9,688 nt of DNA from Desulfobulbaceae bacterium (GTDB lineage: Bacteria; Desulfobacterota; Desulfobulbia; Desulfobulbales; Desulfobulbaceae). This document shows, piece by piece, positions 1-8,282 of this stretch. The notes under the pieces were generated by a model. The model searched no databases. It worked only from the letters and a program-made list of their open reading frames with translations, and was not told the DNA's origin. Location: assembly GCA_026986885.1 (NCBI GenBank), contig JALSNT010000428.1, forward strand, positions 1 to 9,688. Direction: 5' to 3'. Each line of letters starts with the position of its first letter. Within the stretch, counting starts at the first letter, position 1. The translations under genes and the position numbers were made by a program.

Positions 1-19
1 GCGGAGTCTCCGGCAGAGA

Positions 20-1624
<1,605 letters not shown>

Positions 1625-1637
1625 CGGCAGCCCGGTC

Positions 1638-2747
1638 GTGTGTATCTGTGACACGGCCTTTGCCTGGCTGACGCTCTCCCTGCTGCCGCAGATAGGGAGT
1701 GTTACCCTTTGTCGGCTGGCTCGGCGTTATGCAACACCATCTCTGCTTTTTGAAAAGATTTCCGCCGATCCCGATATTTCTCCCCGCCTTGTCCGTATTC
1801 TGACCGATTCTTCCCTGCGACGTACTGCCGAAAATCAGGCCGACCGGCAACTTGAGCTGATGAGGCGTCATCAGGTTTCGCTAACCTGGCACGGGGCGCA
1901 GGATTATCCTTCCCGGTTGCGTACTCTTGCCGATTTTCCCGTCCTTCTTTTTTACCAGGGTGATATTGCAATGCTGGAAGAACCGGTTGTCGCCCTGGTC
2001 GGCTCTCGGGCGGCAACGGCGTATGGCCGGGACATCAGCCATCGGCTGGCTGCCGGGCTTGGCCGTCGGGGAATAGGCGTTGTTTCCGGGGTGGCTGCCG
2101 GGATTGATGCGGCGGCCCATACCGGCGCCTTGTCGGTGGCCGGATTTACGGCCGGTGTCCTCGGCTGCGGGCTGGATGTCGTGTATCCCCGCAGTCACGG
2201 GAAGTTGTATCAACAGATAGCTGAACACGGGGTGTTGCTCAGCGAATATCCCTGCAGTACACGACCGGATGGTTTTCGTTTTCCGGCAAGAAATCGTATT
2301 ATCAGCGGCCTGGCCCGGGGCGTAGTCGTGGTTGAGGCAACGCTTAAATCCGGTTCTCTGATAACAGCTCGCCTGGCCCTGGATCAGGGGCGGGAAGTCT
2401 TTGCCGTCCCGGGACGGGTCGATTCCGTTAAAAGTGCGGGTACCCACAGGTTATTGCAGCAGGGCGCCCATCTTGCCGGCTCGGTGGATGATATTGTCCG
2501 TGAGCTTGATCTTATGGCAGCGGATGTGGATTCCGACCGGATCCCACGACAGACGATTGTGAAGACAGGGGAGGCTGAACAGCGCATTCTGGACTGCCTT
2601 GATGTTTATGCCGTTGATATAGATACAATCATGCGGGTGAGCGGGCTTGAGATGGCCAGGGTGCTTGATCTTTTGCTGCAACTTGAGCTGCAAGGTCTGG
2701 TACGGCAGCGGCCGGGACAACTCTATGAAAAGGTTATGCTCACATGA
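1638..2747 (+). CDS. dprA: DNA-processing protein DprA (Smf)
   Basis: DprA binds single-stranded DNA and loads RecA during natural transformation. It is also conserved in bacteria not known to be competent. At 369 aa the length is normal. The N-terminal helical domain is at about 8-60 (LLPQIGSVTL). The Rossmann-like DprA domain is at about 88-290 and carries the family motifs: GSR (122-124), SGVAAGIDAAAH (150-161), GCGLDVVYP (176-184), FPARNRIISGL (215-225), SGSLITA (238-244) and VPG (257-259). A winged-helix domain is at about 312-366. The GTG at 1638 has a poor ribosome-binding site. The frame upstream closes at a TGA at 1614-1616 and no better start is seen, so the exact start is less certain than the gene. 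The 13-bp gap to the sigma factor gene suggests cotranscription and perhaps translational coupling. Confidence 0.95.
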   Translation: MCICDTAFAWLTLSLLPQIGSVTLCRLARRYATPSLLFEKISADPDISPRLVRILTDSSLRRTAENQADRQLELMRRHQVSLTWHGAQDYPSRLRTLADFPVLLFYQGDIAMLEEPVVALVGSRAATAYGRDISHRLAAGLGRRGIGVVSGVAAGIDAAAHTGALSVAGFTAGVLGCGLDVVYPRSHGKLYQQIAEHGVLLSEYPCSTRPDGFRFPARNRIISGLARGVVVVEATLKSGSLITARLALDQGREVFAVPGRVDSVKSAGTHRLLQQGAHLAGSVDDIVRELDLMAADVDSDRIPRQTIVKTGEAEQRILDCLDVYAVDIDTIMRVSGLEMARVLDLLLQLELQGLVRQRPGQLYEKVMLT

Positions 2748-2772
2748 TGGAAGCCGGGGGCGTGAGAATCTC

Positions 2773-2801
2773 TTGTGCAACCAGAAGGGGAGCTGTACAG
2801 T
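2773..2801 (+). promoter_or_regulatory. weak candidate promoter for rpe-pgi
   Basis: TTGTGC (2773-2778) and TACAGT (2796-2801) are separated by 17 bp, the optimal sigma-70 spacing. They match the consensus at three and four of six positions respectively. This lies in the 119-bp dprA-rpe gap, the natural place for an rpe promoter. The -10 candidate coincides with the left arm of a small TACAGT/ACTGTA hairpin (2796-2811), which has no following T-run and so is not a terminator. Alternatively rpe is read through from dprA. Confidence 0.2.
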
Positions 2802-2814
2802 AAGGACTGTATTT

Positions 2815-2834
2815 CACCTGAATTGAGCGTTTCA
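2815..2834 (-). repeat. inverted repeat bracketing rpe, upstream copy
   Basis: The complement of this stretch reads TGAAACGCTCAATTCAGGTG. It matches 3539-3558 on the + strand at 19 of 20 bases. Pairing continues a further three positions (2812-2814 with 3559-3561, one of them a T-G pair). It ends 32 bases before the rpe start codon. No function is recognised. It could be a dispersed genomic repeat, a remnant of an insertion or duplication, or a long-range RNA stem. Confidence 0.7.
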
Positions 2835-2866
2835 CCCCATTTTTTTACCGATAAACAGGAACTGCT

Positions 2867-3538
2867 ATGAAATCCATGATGATCGCTCCGTCTATTCTCT
2901 CGGCTGATTTTTCCCGCCTTGGCCGGGAAATAAACAGTGTTGAACAGGCAGGCGCCGAAGTTATCCATGTTGACGTGATGGACGGCCGTTTTGTCCCCAA
3001 TATTACCATCGGTCCCCTAATCGTGCGTGCGGTCCGACGGGTTACCGACCTGCCCGTGGACGTGCACCTGATGATTACCGATCCGGATCGGTATATCGAT
3101 GATTTTGCTGAAGCGGGCGCGGACTGGATCAGTGTCCATGTCGAGGCCTGTACCCATCTCCATCGAACAATTCATCATATCCTGGAATTAGGGAAAAAGG
3201 CCGGAGTCGTACTTAATCCGGCGACTTCCCTTGCCACCCTGGACTTTATCCTCGAAGATGTGGATTTCGTTATGTTGATGAGCGTCAACCCCGGTTTCGG
3301 GGGCCAGTCGTTTATTCCGTCTGCTCTGGAGAAAATACGAAAACTTCGGACCATGCTTGATCGGGTGCATCCCGGTGCCGGTATTGAAGTCGATGGCGGC
3401 ATCAGTCCGAAAACCATTGCCGAAGTGGCGGCGGCGGGAGCAAATATCTTTGTGGCCGGTTCGGCCGTCTACGGCAGCGATGATTATGGAAAGGCCATAG
3501 GTGAGTTGAAAAAGCTGGGAGGCTTTGCCTCTGATTGA
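2867..3538 (+). CDS. rpe: ribulose-phosphate 3-epimerase
   Basis: Interconverts D-ribulose 5-phosphate and D-xylulose 5-phosphate in the cytoplasmic pentose phosphate pathway. The 223-aa protein is a full-length TIM barrel. Metal and active-site residues are in place: Ser9 (APSILSADF), His34 and Asp36 ([13 protein letters not shown]), His67 (VDVHLMI) and Asp176 (IEVDGGI). The signature [13 protein letters not shown] is at 138-150 and the phosphate-binding VAGSAVYG near the C-terminus (196-203). The ATG at 2867 is supported by AGGA (2857-2860) six bases upstream. pgi follows with a 46-bp gap, so the two probably form a small sugar-phosphate operon. The gene is bracketed by a 20-bp inverted repeat, the second copy beginning on the base after the stop codon. 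Confidence 0.97.
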   Translation: MKSMMIAPSILSADFSRLGREINSVEQAGAEVIHVDVMDGRFVPNITIGPLIVRAVRRVTDLPVDVHLMITDPDRYIDDFAEAGADWISVHVEACTHLHRTIHHILELGKKAGVVLNPATSLATLDFILEDVDFVMLMSVNPGFGGQSFIPSALEKIRKLRTMLDRVHPGAGIEVDGGISPKTIAEVAAAGANIFVAGSAVYGSDDYGKAIGELKKLGGFASD

Positions 3539-3558
3539 TGAAACGCTCAATGCAGGTG
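3539..3558 (+). repeat. inverted repeat bracketing rpe, downstream copy
   Basis: TGAAACGCTCAATGCAGGTG begins directly after the rpe stop codon and fills nearly half of the rpe-pgi gap, ending 15 bases before the pgi ribosome-binding site. It is the reverse complement of 2815-2834 with one mismatch. In a transcript covering both, the copies could pair and close a loop of about 700 nt containing rpe, but this is inference. Confidence 0.7.
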
Positions 3559-3573
3559 GAAATTTTTACAGGC

Positions 3574-3579
3574 AGGAGG
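3574..3579 (+). promoter_or_regulatory. ribosome-binding site that fixes the pgi start
   Basis: AGGAGG lies five bases before the ATG at 3585. It supports this ATG over the longer reading from TTG at 3525, which would overlap the end of rpe, lacks such a site and adds 20 residues with no family similarity. Confidence 0.85.
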
Positions 3580-3584
3580 ATGGT

Positions 3585-5192
3585 ATGCATTTTTTGGATT
3601 TTTTGGATTTACCTGCTGTTGCAAAATTGCAGCAATATGCCGAGTCACCCTGTGATTTAACAGGGCCTGATCGGTTAACGTTTAAGCGATTTTCCGATTA
3701 CCGTCTCTCCTCCTGCGGCTTTGATCTGCTGTATGCGACCCAGCGTCTTGATGATCAGGTGCTTGATGCCCTGCAGGCACTGAGCGAGCAGGCGGAACTG
3801 GTTGACAAATTTCTGGCCATGAAAAAGGGGGCGGTAATGAACCGGATCGAGGGATATCCCTCGGAAGAACGCCGGGTTCTTCACACCAGCAGCCGGGATG
3901 TTTTTCGCGAAAATCCGGACCATCCCGCATCCGCCGAACAGGCCGGGACACAGCTGCAGCGGCTGCGGAACTTTATTGAAGAGCTGCATGCCGGTCATGT
4001 TGTGAATGAAGAAAATATGACGTTTACCACCATGATCCATGTGGGGATCGGTGGCTCTGATCTTGGACCCCGTGCCCTGTGCCTGGCCCTTGCCGCCTAT
4101 GGCCGACCAGGGCATCGGGTTCGTTTTATCAGTAATGTCGACCCGGACGATGCGGCTGCGGTTCTTGCCGATGTTGACCTGTCCCGAACCCTGATCAACG
4201 TGGTTTCAAAAAGTGGTACCACTTTGGAAACCGTGACCAATGAACGGCTTGTCCGTGCGGCCTATGAAAGAGCAGGATTGGATCCGGCCCGCCATATTCT
4301 CGCCGTCACCGGCCAGGGCAGTCCCATGGATGATCCGACAAGATATCTGGCCACCTTCCATATGTATGACTATATCGGCGGCAGGTATTCGGCGACCTCC
4401 ATGGTAGGCATGGTTACCCTGGCCTTTCTGTTAGGCTATGAAGCGGCGGTGGAGCTGCTTGCCGGTGCCCATGCCATGGACCGGGCCGCCGAAGAAAGGG
4501 ACATTCGCCGTAATATGCCGCTGTTAATGGCAATGATCGGTATATGGAATCATAATTTTCTTGGCCTGCCGACCCTTGCCGTCCTGCCCTATAGTCAGGC
4601 CTTACTGCGTTTTCCCGCCCATCTGCAGCAATGTGACATGGAGAGTAACGGTAAATCCGTCACCCGGCTGGGCGCTCCGGTCCGCTGGCTGACCGGACCT
4701 GTTGTCTGGGGAGAGCCGGGTACCAATGGCCAGCATGCCTTTTATCAGCTGCTCCACCAGGGCACGGAAATTGTACCGGCTGAGTTTATCGGTTTTCGCC
4801 GCTGTCAGCATGGGCGTGATCTGGTGGTGCGGGGAACAACAAGCCAGCAGAAACTGGTGGCCAACATGCTGGCCCAGTCTCTTGCCCTGGCCCGGGGTAA
4901 AGATGATGAAAACCCGAATAAAAGATTTGCGGGTAATCGACCTAACTCGATCCTGCTGGCCGACCGCCTGACCCCCCATACCATGGGTGTGTTATTGGCC
5001 TTGTATGAACATCGGATAGTCTTTCAGGGGTTATGCTGGAATATTAATTCTTTTGATCAGGAGGGCGTGCAATTAGGCAAAATACTGGCCAACCGATTGT
5101 TAGCTGAAATATCAGGGACTGAAGGTGACGGGCGGCTGGACGAAAATTCCCCGGAAAAATCAATTCTCCAGCTTGCAAATATAGCAAAATAA
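3585..5192 (+). CDS. pgi: glucose-6-phosphate isomerase
   Basis: Interconverts glucose 6-phosphate and fructose 6-phosphate (glycolysis/gluconeogenesis, cytoplasm). The 535-aa protein carries both SIS-type sugar-phosphate domains. Substrate-binding motifs are GIGGSDLGP (154-162) and SKSGTTLET (208-216). The family signature DYIGGRYSATSMVG is at 262-275, with Arg267. The expected catalytic residues by alignment to animal PGI are Glu353 (MESNGK), His384 (GTNGQHAF) and Lys499 (QEGVQLGK). The start at 3585 is set by a strong AGGAGG. Two exact tandem copies of TTTTTGGAT (3591-3608) encode part of the N-terminus (FLDFLD). It is probably cotranscribed with rpe. No clear terminator is visible before the dsr control region. 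Confidence 0.96.
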   Translation: MHFLDFLDLPAVAKLQQYAESPCDLTGPDRLTFKRFSDYRLSSCGFDLLYATQRLDDQVLDALQALSEQAELVDKFLAMKKGAVMNRIEGYPSEERRVLHTSSRDVFRENPDHPASAEQAGTQLQRLRNFIEELHAGHVVNEENMTFTTMIHVGIGGSDLGPRALCLALAAYGRPGHRVRFISNVDPDDAAAVLADVDLSRTLINVVSKSGTTLETVTNERLVRAAYERAGLDPARHILAVTGQGSPMDDPTRYLATFHMYDYIGGRYSATSMVGMVTLAFLLGYEAAVELLAGAHAMDRAAEERDIRRNMPLLMAMIGIWNHNFLGLPTLAVLPYSQALLRFPAHLQQCDMESNGKSVTRLGAPVRWLTGPVVWGEPGTNGQHAFYQLLHQGTEIVPAEFIGFRRCQHGRDLVVRGTTSQQKLVANMLAQSLALARGKDDENPNKRFAGNRPNSILLADRLTPHTMGVLLALYEHRIVFQGLCWNINSFDQEGVQLGKILANRLLAEISGTEGDGRLDENSPEKSILQLANIAK

Positions 5193-5250
5193 CCGGCAGT
5201 CGATCGGTAAATTTTCCTGTTCAGTCGCGTCGTGGAAATAAGCTTTTATA

Positions 5251-5279
5251 TTGACATAATCAGGGGATCCGGGTATCTT
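5251..5279 (+). promoter_or_regulatory. candidate sigma-70 promoter of the dsr operon
   Basis: A perfect TTGACA (5251-5256) is followed after 17 bp by TATCTT (5274-5279), four of six to consensus. Transcription would start near 5286, placing the two palindromes at 5288-5326 immediately downstream of the start, a position suited to repression. The 232-bp pgi-dsrA gap has two other possibilities nearer the gene: TAGAAT (5367-5372) without a good -35, and TTGTTG/TATAAC (5373-5378 / 5396-5401, 17-bp spacing). Which is used cannot be told from sequence. Confidence 0.5.
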
Positions 5280-5287
5280 CTCTATTC

Positions 5288-5326
5288 TGAATAGCTATTC
5301 AACATGGCACACTGAATGGTCATTCA
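5288..5326. promoter_or_regulatory. tandem pair of palindromic operator-like sites upstream of dsrA
   Basis: TGAATAGCTATTCA (5288-5301) is a perfect 14-bp palindrome. TGAATGGTCATTCA (5313-5326) has the same outer arms with a 2-base centre, and its symmetry extends to 5310-5329 with one further mismatch. The repeats start 25 bp apart, and the sequences after each also resemble one another (ACATGGCA and ATGTGGCA). This is typical of a dimeric regulator binding twice. The regulator is not identified; CRP/FNR-type (HcpR) and Rex regulators are known to control sulfate-reduction genes in related bacteria, but I cannot match this sequence to either. Confidence 0.6.
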
Positions 5327-5424
5327 ATGTGGCATTTTCCCTAACTGGTTAATGTCTTGTTATCAATAGAATTTGTTGTTTTGGCAAAAGTTTTTTATAA
5401 CAAAATGAACGAGGAGGAACACTG

Positions 5425-6705
5425 ATGGCAAAGCATGATACGCCGATGTTGGATGAGCTGGAAAAAGGTCCGTGGCCGAGTTTCGTCACCGACATGAAGC
5501 GGCAGGCGGAAACCCATCCGGAATGCTGGGATATTCTGGGTCAGCTCGAACTTTCATACGAAGATAAGATTACTCACTGGAAGCACGGTGGTATTGTCGG
5601 TGTTTTTGGATATGGCGGCGGTATCGTTGGTCGTTATTCTGATGTCCCTGACCGGTTTCCGGGGGTTGAGCATTTCCATACTGTTCGTGTCAACCAGCCT
5701 GCCGGCTTGTATTATTCGACGGAGAACCTGCGTGCCCTGATGGATTTGTGGGATAAATACGGTTCGGGTATGACCAATATGCACGGCTCCACCGGCGATA
5801 TGATTCTGTTAGGAACCCGTACCGAGAATCTTGAGCCGCTGTTCTGGGACCTGACCCATGACCTGGGACAGGATCTCGGTGGTTCCGGTTCCAACCTGCG
5901 TACCCCTTCCTGCTGTCTCGGAGAATCCCGTTGTGAGTGGTCCTGCTACGATACCCAGGATATATGCTATGCATTGACCATGCATTATCAGGATGAGATT
6001 CATCGTCCGGCGTTTCCCTATAAGTTCAAGTTCAAATTTTCCGGCTGTGCCAATGACTGCGTAGCCGCCATCGCCCGTTCCGACTTTGCCGTTATCGGTA
6101 CTTGGAAAGACGACATTCAGATTGATCAGGCAGCCGTTAAAGAGTATGTGGCCGGCAATTATCCTGCCAACGGTGGGGCCCATTCCGGTCGGGACTGGGG
6201 TCCATTCAGTATCAAAAAAGAGGTGATCGATCTCTGCCCCACCCGGTGTATGTGGATGGAAGGCGATGAACTGAAAATTGACAACAGCGAGTGCAACCGC
6301 TGTATGCATTGCATAAATGTCATGCCTCGTGCTCTGCGTCCCGGCAAGGAAAAAGGCGCAACTATCTGTATCGGTGCCAAGGCGCCGATTCTTGACGGCG
6401 CCCAGTTTGCCACCATGGTTATTCCCTTTATTGAGGTTTCTAAAGATAATGAATATGAGAACATAATTGATTTAATCGAGAGGATCTGGGACTGGTGGAT
6501 GGAAGTTGGTAAAAACCGCGAACGGGTTGGTGAAACCATGCAGCGTGTAGGGTTACCGACATTCCTCAGCGTTATGGAAGTGGAGCCTATTCCGCAACAT
6601 ATCAAAGAACCCCGTTCCAATCCCTATGTTTTCTGGAAGGAAGAAGAAGTACCAGGCGGTTTTGAACGGGATATCGTTGAATTCCGTAAACGCCACGCTG
6701 CCTGA
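5425..6705 (+). CDS. dsrA: dissimilatory sulfite reductase, alpha subunit
   Basis: Catalyses, with DsrB, the six-electron reduction of sulfite to a sulfur product carried on DsrC, in the cytoplasm. The 426-aa length is normal. The [4Fe-4S]-sirohaem ligands are Cys164 and Cys170 (CCLGESRC) and Cys208 and Cys212 (FSGCANDC). Their spacing of 6, 38 and 4 residues is that of the Desulfovibrio enzyme. An inserted ferredoxin domain at about 265-320 carries CPTRC (271-275) and CNRCMHC (290-296) followed by INVMPRAL. AGGAGG (5412-5417) lies seven bases before the ATG. dsrB follows after 50 bp. The preceding 232-bp region holds promoter-like and operator-like sequences, so expression is probably specifically controlled. 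No key residue is missing. Confidence 0.98.
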   Translation: MAKHDTPMLDELEKGPWPSFVTDMKRQAETHPECWDILGQLELSYEDKITHWKHGGIVGVFGYGGGIVGRYSDVPDRFPGVEHFHTVRVNQPAGLYYSTENLRALMDLWDKYGSGMTNMHGSTGDMILLGTRTENLEPLFWDLTHDLGQDLGGSGSNLRTPSCCLGESRCEWSCYDTQDICYALTMHYQDEIHRPAFPYKFKFKFSGCANDCVAAIARSDFAVIGTWKDDIQIDQAAVKEYVAGNYPANGGAHSGRDWGPFSIKKEVIDLCPTRCMWMEGDELKIDNSECNRCMHCINVMPRALRPGKEKGATICIGAKAPILDGAQFATMVIPFIEVSKDNEYENIIDLIERIWDWWMEVGKNRERVGETMQRVGLPTFLSVMEVEPIPQHIKEPRSNPYVFWKEEEVPGGFERDIVEFRKRHAA

Positions 6706-6755
6706 TCTTCGAGAAACCAATATCAAGAATGTATAAAGTATAAGGAGAATATATT

Positions 6756-7898
6756 ATGGGTTACGATCCAAAAAATCCAATGGAAGGACGTATCACCGAC
6801 CTTGGGCCGCACAAGTATGATACCATGATGCCGCCGGTCATTACCGACAATAAAGGTAAATGGCTGTATCACGAAATTCTTGAGCCGGGAGTACTGTTGC
6901 ATGTAGCTGAAGGTGGAGCCGAATGTTACACCGTTCGTGTCGGATCCCCCCGGTTGATTTCCATTGAGCATGTCCGGGAAATGTGTGATATCGCCGATAC
7001 CCATTGCGGTGGCTTTCTGCGGTTTACTACCAGGAATAATGCCGAGTTTATGGTTGATACCAAAGAGAAATGTGATGCCCTGATTGCCGACCTTAAAGGT
7101 CGCGGAAAAAAGTTTCCCATCGGTGGAACCGGGGCCTGTGTAACGAATATTGTCCATACCCAGGGGTGGGTGCATTGTCATACTCCGGCAACCGACGCTT
7201 CCGGTCCGGTCAAGGCCGTCATGGATAATCTGTTTGAATACTTCGGTTCCATGAAGCTGCCCGCCCAGGTTCGTATTGCCCTGGCCTGCTGTCTGAATAT
7301 GTGCGGAGCCGTGCATGCCTCGGATATTGCTCTTCTCGGTGTGCATCGGAAGCCACCGATGATTGATAATGATCGTATCACCGGCGTCTGTGAGTTGCCG
7401 CTGGCTATTGCCGCCTGTCCGCTGGGTGCCATCAAGCCCGCCAAGGCGACCAACAGCGAGGGTGAAGAGGTTAAATCCGTTAAGGTCAATGCCGACCGCT
7501 GTATGTTCTGCGGTAACTGTTATACCATGTGTCCGGCCATGCCGTTGGCTGATCCGGAGGGCGATGGTATGGCCATTCTGGTTGGCGGTAAGGTTTCAAA
7601 CGCCAAGTCCGCACCCAAGTTTTCCAAACTGGTGGTTCCTTTCCTCCCCAATAATCCGCCGCGCTGGCCGGAGGTGACGGAGGTTGTTCGCCGCATTGTT
7701 GAGGTCTATGCCAGGGATGCGCAAAAATATGAGCGCATTGGTGAGTGGGCCGAGCGTATCGGCTGGGAGAAGTTTTTCGAGAAATGCGATATTCCGTTTA
7801 CCGAAAAATCCATTGATGACTATCGTCTCGCCTATGATACCTGGAAAACGACTGCAGCCTTCAAGTATACTTCCCATACGGATGCGTATACCAAATAG
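6756..7898 (+). CDS. dsrB: dissimilatory sulfite reductase, beta subunit
   Basis: Partner of DsrA in the alpha2beta2 sulfite reductase; in characterised enzymes the catalytically active sirohaem is held at the DsrB site. The 380-aa protein has its cluster ligands at Cys141 (VHCHTPATD), Cys178, Cys179 and Cys183 (ACCLNMC), with the same spacing (37, 1, 4) as the Desulfovibrio subunit. The ferredoxin domain at about 210-275 has CPLGAI (Cys221) and [11 protein letters not shown] (Cys249, 252, 255, 259). AAGGAG (6742-6747) is eight bases before the ATG. It is cotranscribed with dsrA. A strong hairpin sits 15 bases after its stop codon, before dsrD, and may set the ratio or stability of the dsrAB message relative to dsrD. 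Confidence 0.98.
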   Translation: MGYDPKNPMEGRITDLGPHKYDTMMPPVITDNKGKWLYHEILEPGVLLHVAEGGAECYTVRVGSPRLISIEHVREMCDIADTHCGGFLRFTTRNNAEFMVDTKEKCDALIADLKGRGKKFPIGGTGACVTNIVHTQGWVHCHTPATDASGPVKAVMDNLFEYFGSMKLPAQVRIALACCLNMCGAVHASDIALLGVHRKPPMIDNDRITGVCELPLAIAACPLGAIKPAKATNSEGEEVKSVKVNADRCMFCGNCYTMCPAMPLADPEGDGMAILVGGKVSNAKSAPKFSKLVVPFLPNNPPRWPEVTEVVRRIVEVYARDAQKYERIGEWAERIGWEKFFEKCDIPFTEKSIDDYRLAYDTWKTTAAFKYTSHTDAYTK

Positions 7899-7913
7899 GG
7901 AAACCGTGAAAAG

Positions 7914-7941
7914 ATCCGACCCCGAATTCGCGGGGTCGGAT
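7914..7941 (+). promoter_or_regulatory. GC-rich hairpin between dsrB and dsrD
   Basis: ATCCGACCCCG (7914-7924) pairs perfectly with CGGGGTCGGAT (7931-7941) across a 6-nt loop (AATTCG), an 11-bp stem with eight G-C pairs. The sequence after it (TCATTATTTATC) is U-rich but interrupted, so this is not a full intrinsic terminator. It could be a partial attenuator or a 3'-end-protecting/processing stem for dsrAB mRNA. dsrD has its own ribosome-binding site downstream. Confidence 0.65.
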
Positions 7942-7973
7942 TCATTATTTATCTCTGCCGATGAGGTACCGCC

Positions 7974-8219
7974 ATGGCAATGAGCGTCGAAGAAGTAGAA
8001 GCTGCAATAATTGAAAAGGCAAAAAAGTCACCAAAACCCCAGTTGTACATCAAGGATTTTTACAAGTGCGCGCCGGATATGAAGCCGCGGCAGATTAAGA
8101 AGATCGCCAATAAACTGGTGGAGAAAGGTGAGTTGATGTTCTGGTCATCCGGATCAACAACCATGTATGCCCGACCTGACCGTATCAAGGATGAGGAGGG
8201 GAGTGAAGGCGTTAACTGA
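7974..8219 (+). CDS. dsrD: DsrD, small activator of dissimilatory sulfite reductase
   Basis: DsrD is an approximately 80-residue winged-helix-fold protein encoded next to dsrAB in sulfate/sulfite reducers. The D. vulgaris protein has been reported to bind DsrAB and stimulate sulfite reduction. This 81-aa copy shows the conserved core PQLYIKDFYKC, the helix RQIKKIANKLVEKGEL and the wing strand MFWSSGSTTMYA (about 22-66). The C-terminus is short and acidic. GAGGT (7963-7967) precedes the ATG at 7974 by six bases; a second ATG two codons later is a possible alternative. It lies 75 bp after dsrB beyond a strong hairpin, and the operon terminator starts 28 bp after it. Despite the fold, DNA binding should not be assumed. 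Confidence 0.95.
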   Translation: MAMSVEEVEAAIIEKAKKSPKPQLYIKDFYKCAPDMKPRQIKKIANKLVEKGELMFWSSGSTTMYARPDRIKDEEGSEGVN

Positions 8220-8247
8220 TTTTGTTGGAAAATTGCAGTATGACAGC

Positions 8248-8281
8248 AAGCAGAGGCCGAGAGGCTTCTGCTTTTTTTTTT
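8248..8281 (+). terminator. intrinsic terminator of the dsrABD operon
   Basis: AAGCAGAGGCC (8248-8258) pairs with GGCTTCTGCTT (8263-8273), 11 bp including one G-U, around a GAGA (GNRA-type) tetraloop. The U-tract is ten consecutive Ts (8272-8281). This is a complete Rho-independent terminator 28 bp past dsrD. The next gene's ATG starts at 8283, so the terminator doubles as the birA leader. Confidence 0.93.
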
Positions 8282-8282
8282 C

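Noticed and set aside
1881..2447. 188-codon open frame on the - strand opposite dprA
   Set aside because: The + strand dprA carries all family motifs. The opposite frame shows no domain-like pattern and is explained by codon composition.
2744..2803. 19-codon ORF overlapping the dprA stop (ATGA overlap)
   Set aside because: Too short, no recognisable protein features and only a distant AAGG upstream. The ATGA overlap alone is not enough.
2796..2811. TACAGT-AAGG-ACTGTA hairpin as a dprA terminator
   Set aside because: Only six pairs, A/T-rich, and no T-run follows.
3525..3584. N-terminal extension of Pgi from a TTG at 3525, overlapping rpe
   Set aside because: It lacks a ribosome-binding site and includes the inverted-repeat sequence, while AGGAGG at 3574-3579 clearly serves the ATG at 3585, where family similarity begins.
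5193..5250. Terminator after pgi
   Set aside because: Only a 5-bp TTTCC/GGAAA pairing with a long loop is visible, without a proper T-run.
5357..5403. TTGTTAT (5357-5363) and ATAACAA (5397-5403) as a regulator site upstream of dsrA
   Set aside because: Arms of seven A/T-rich bases separated by 33 bp in an A/T-rich region are easily expected by chance. It does not have the compact form of a known operator.
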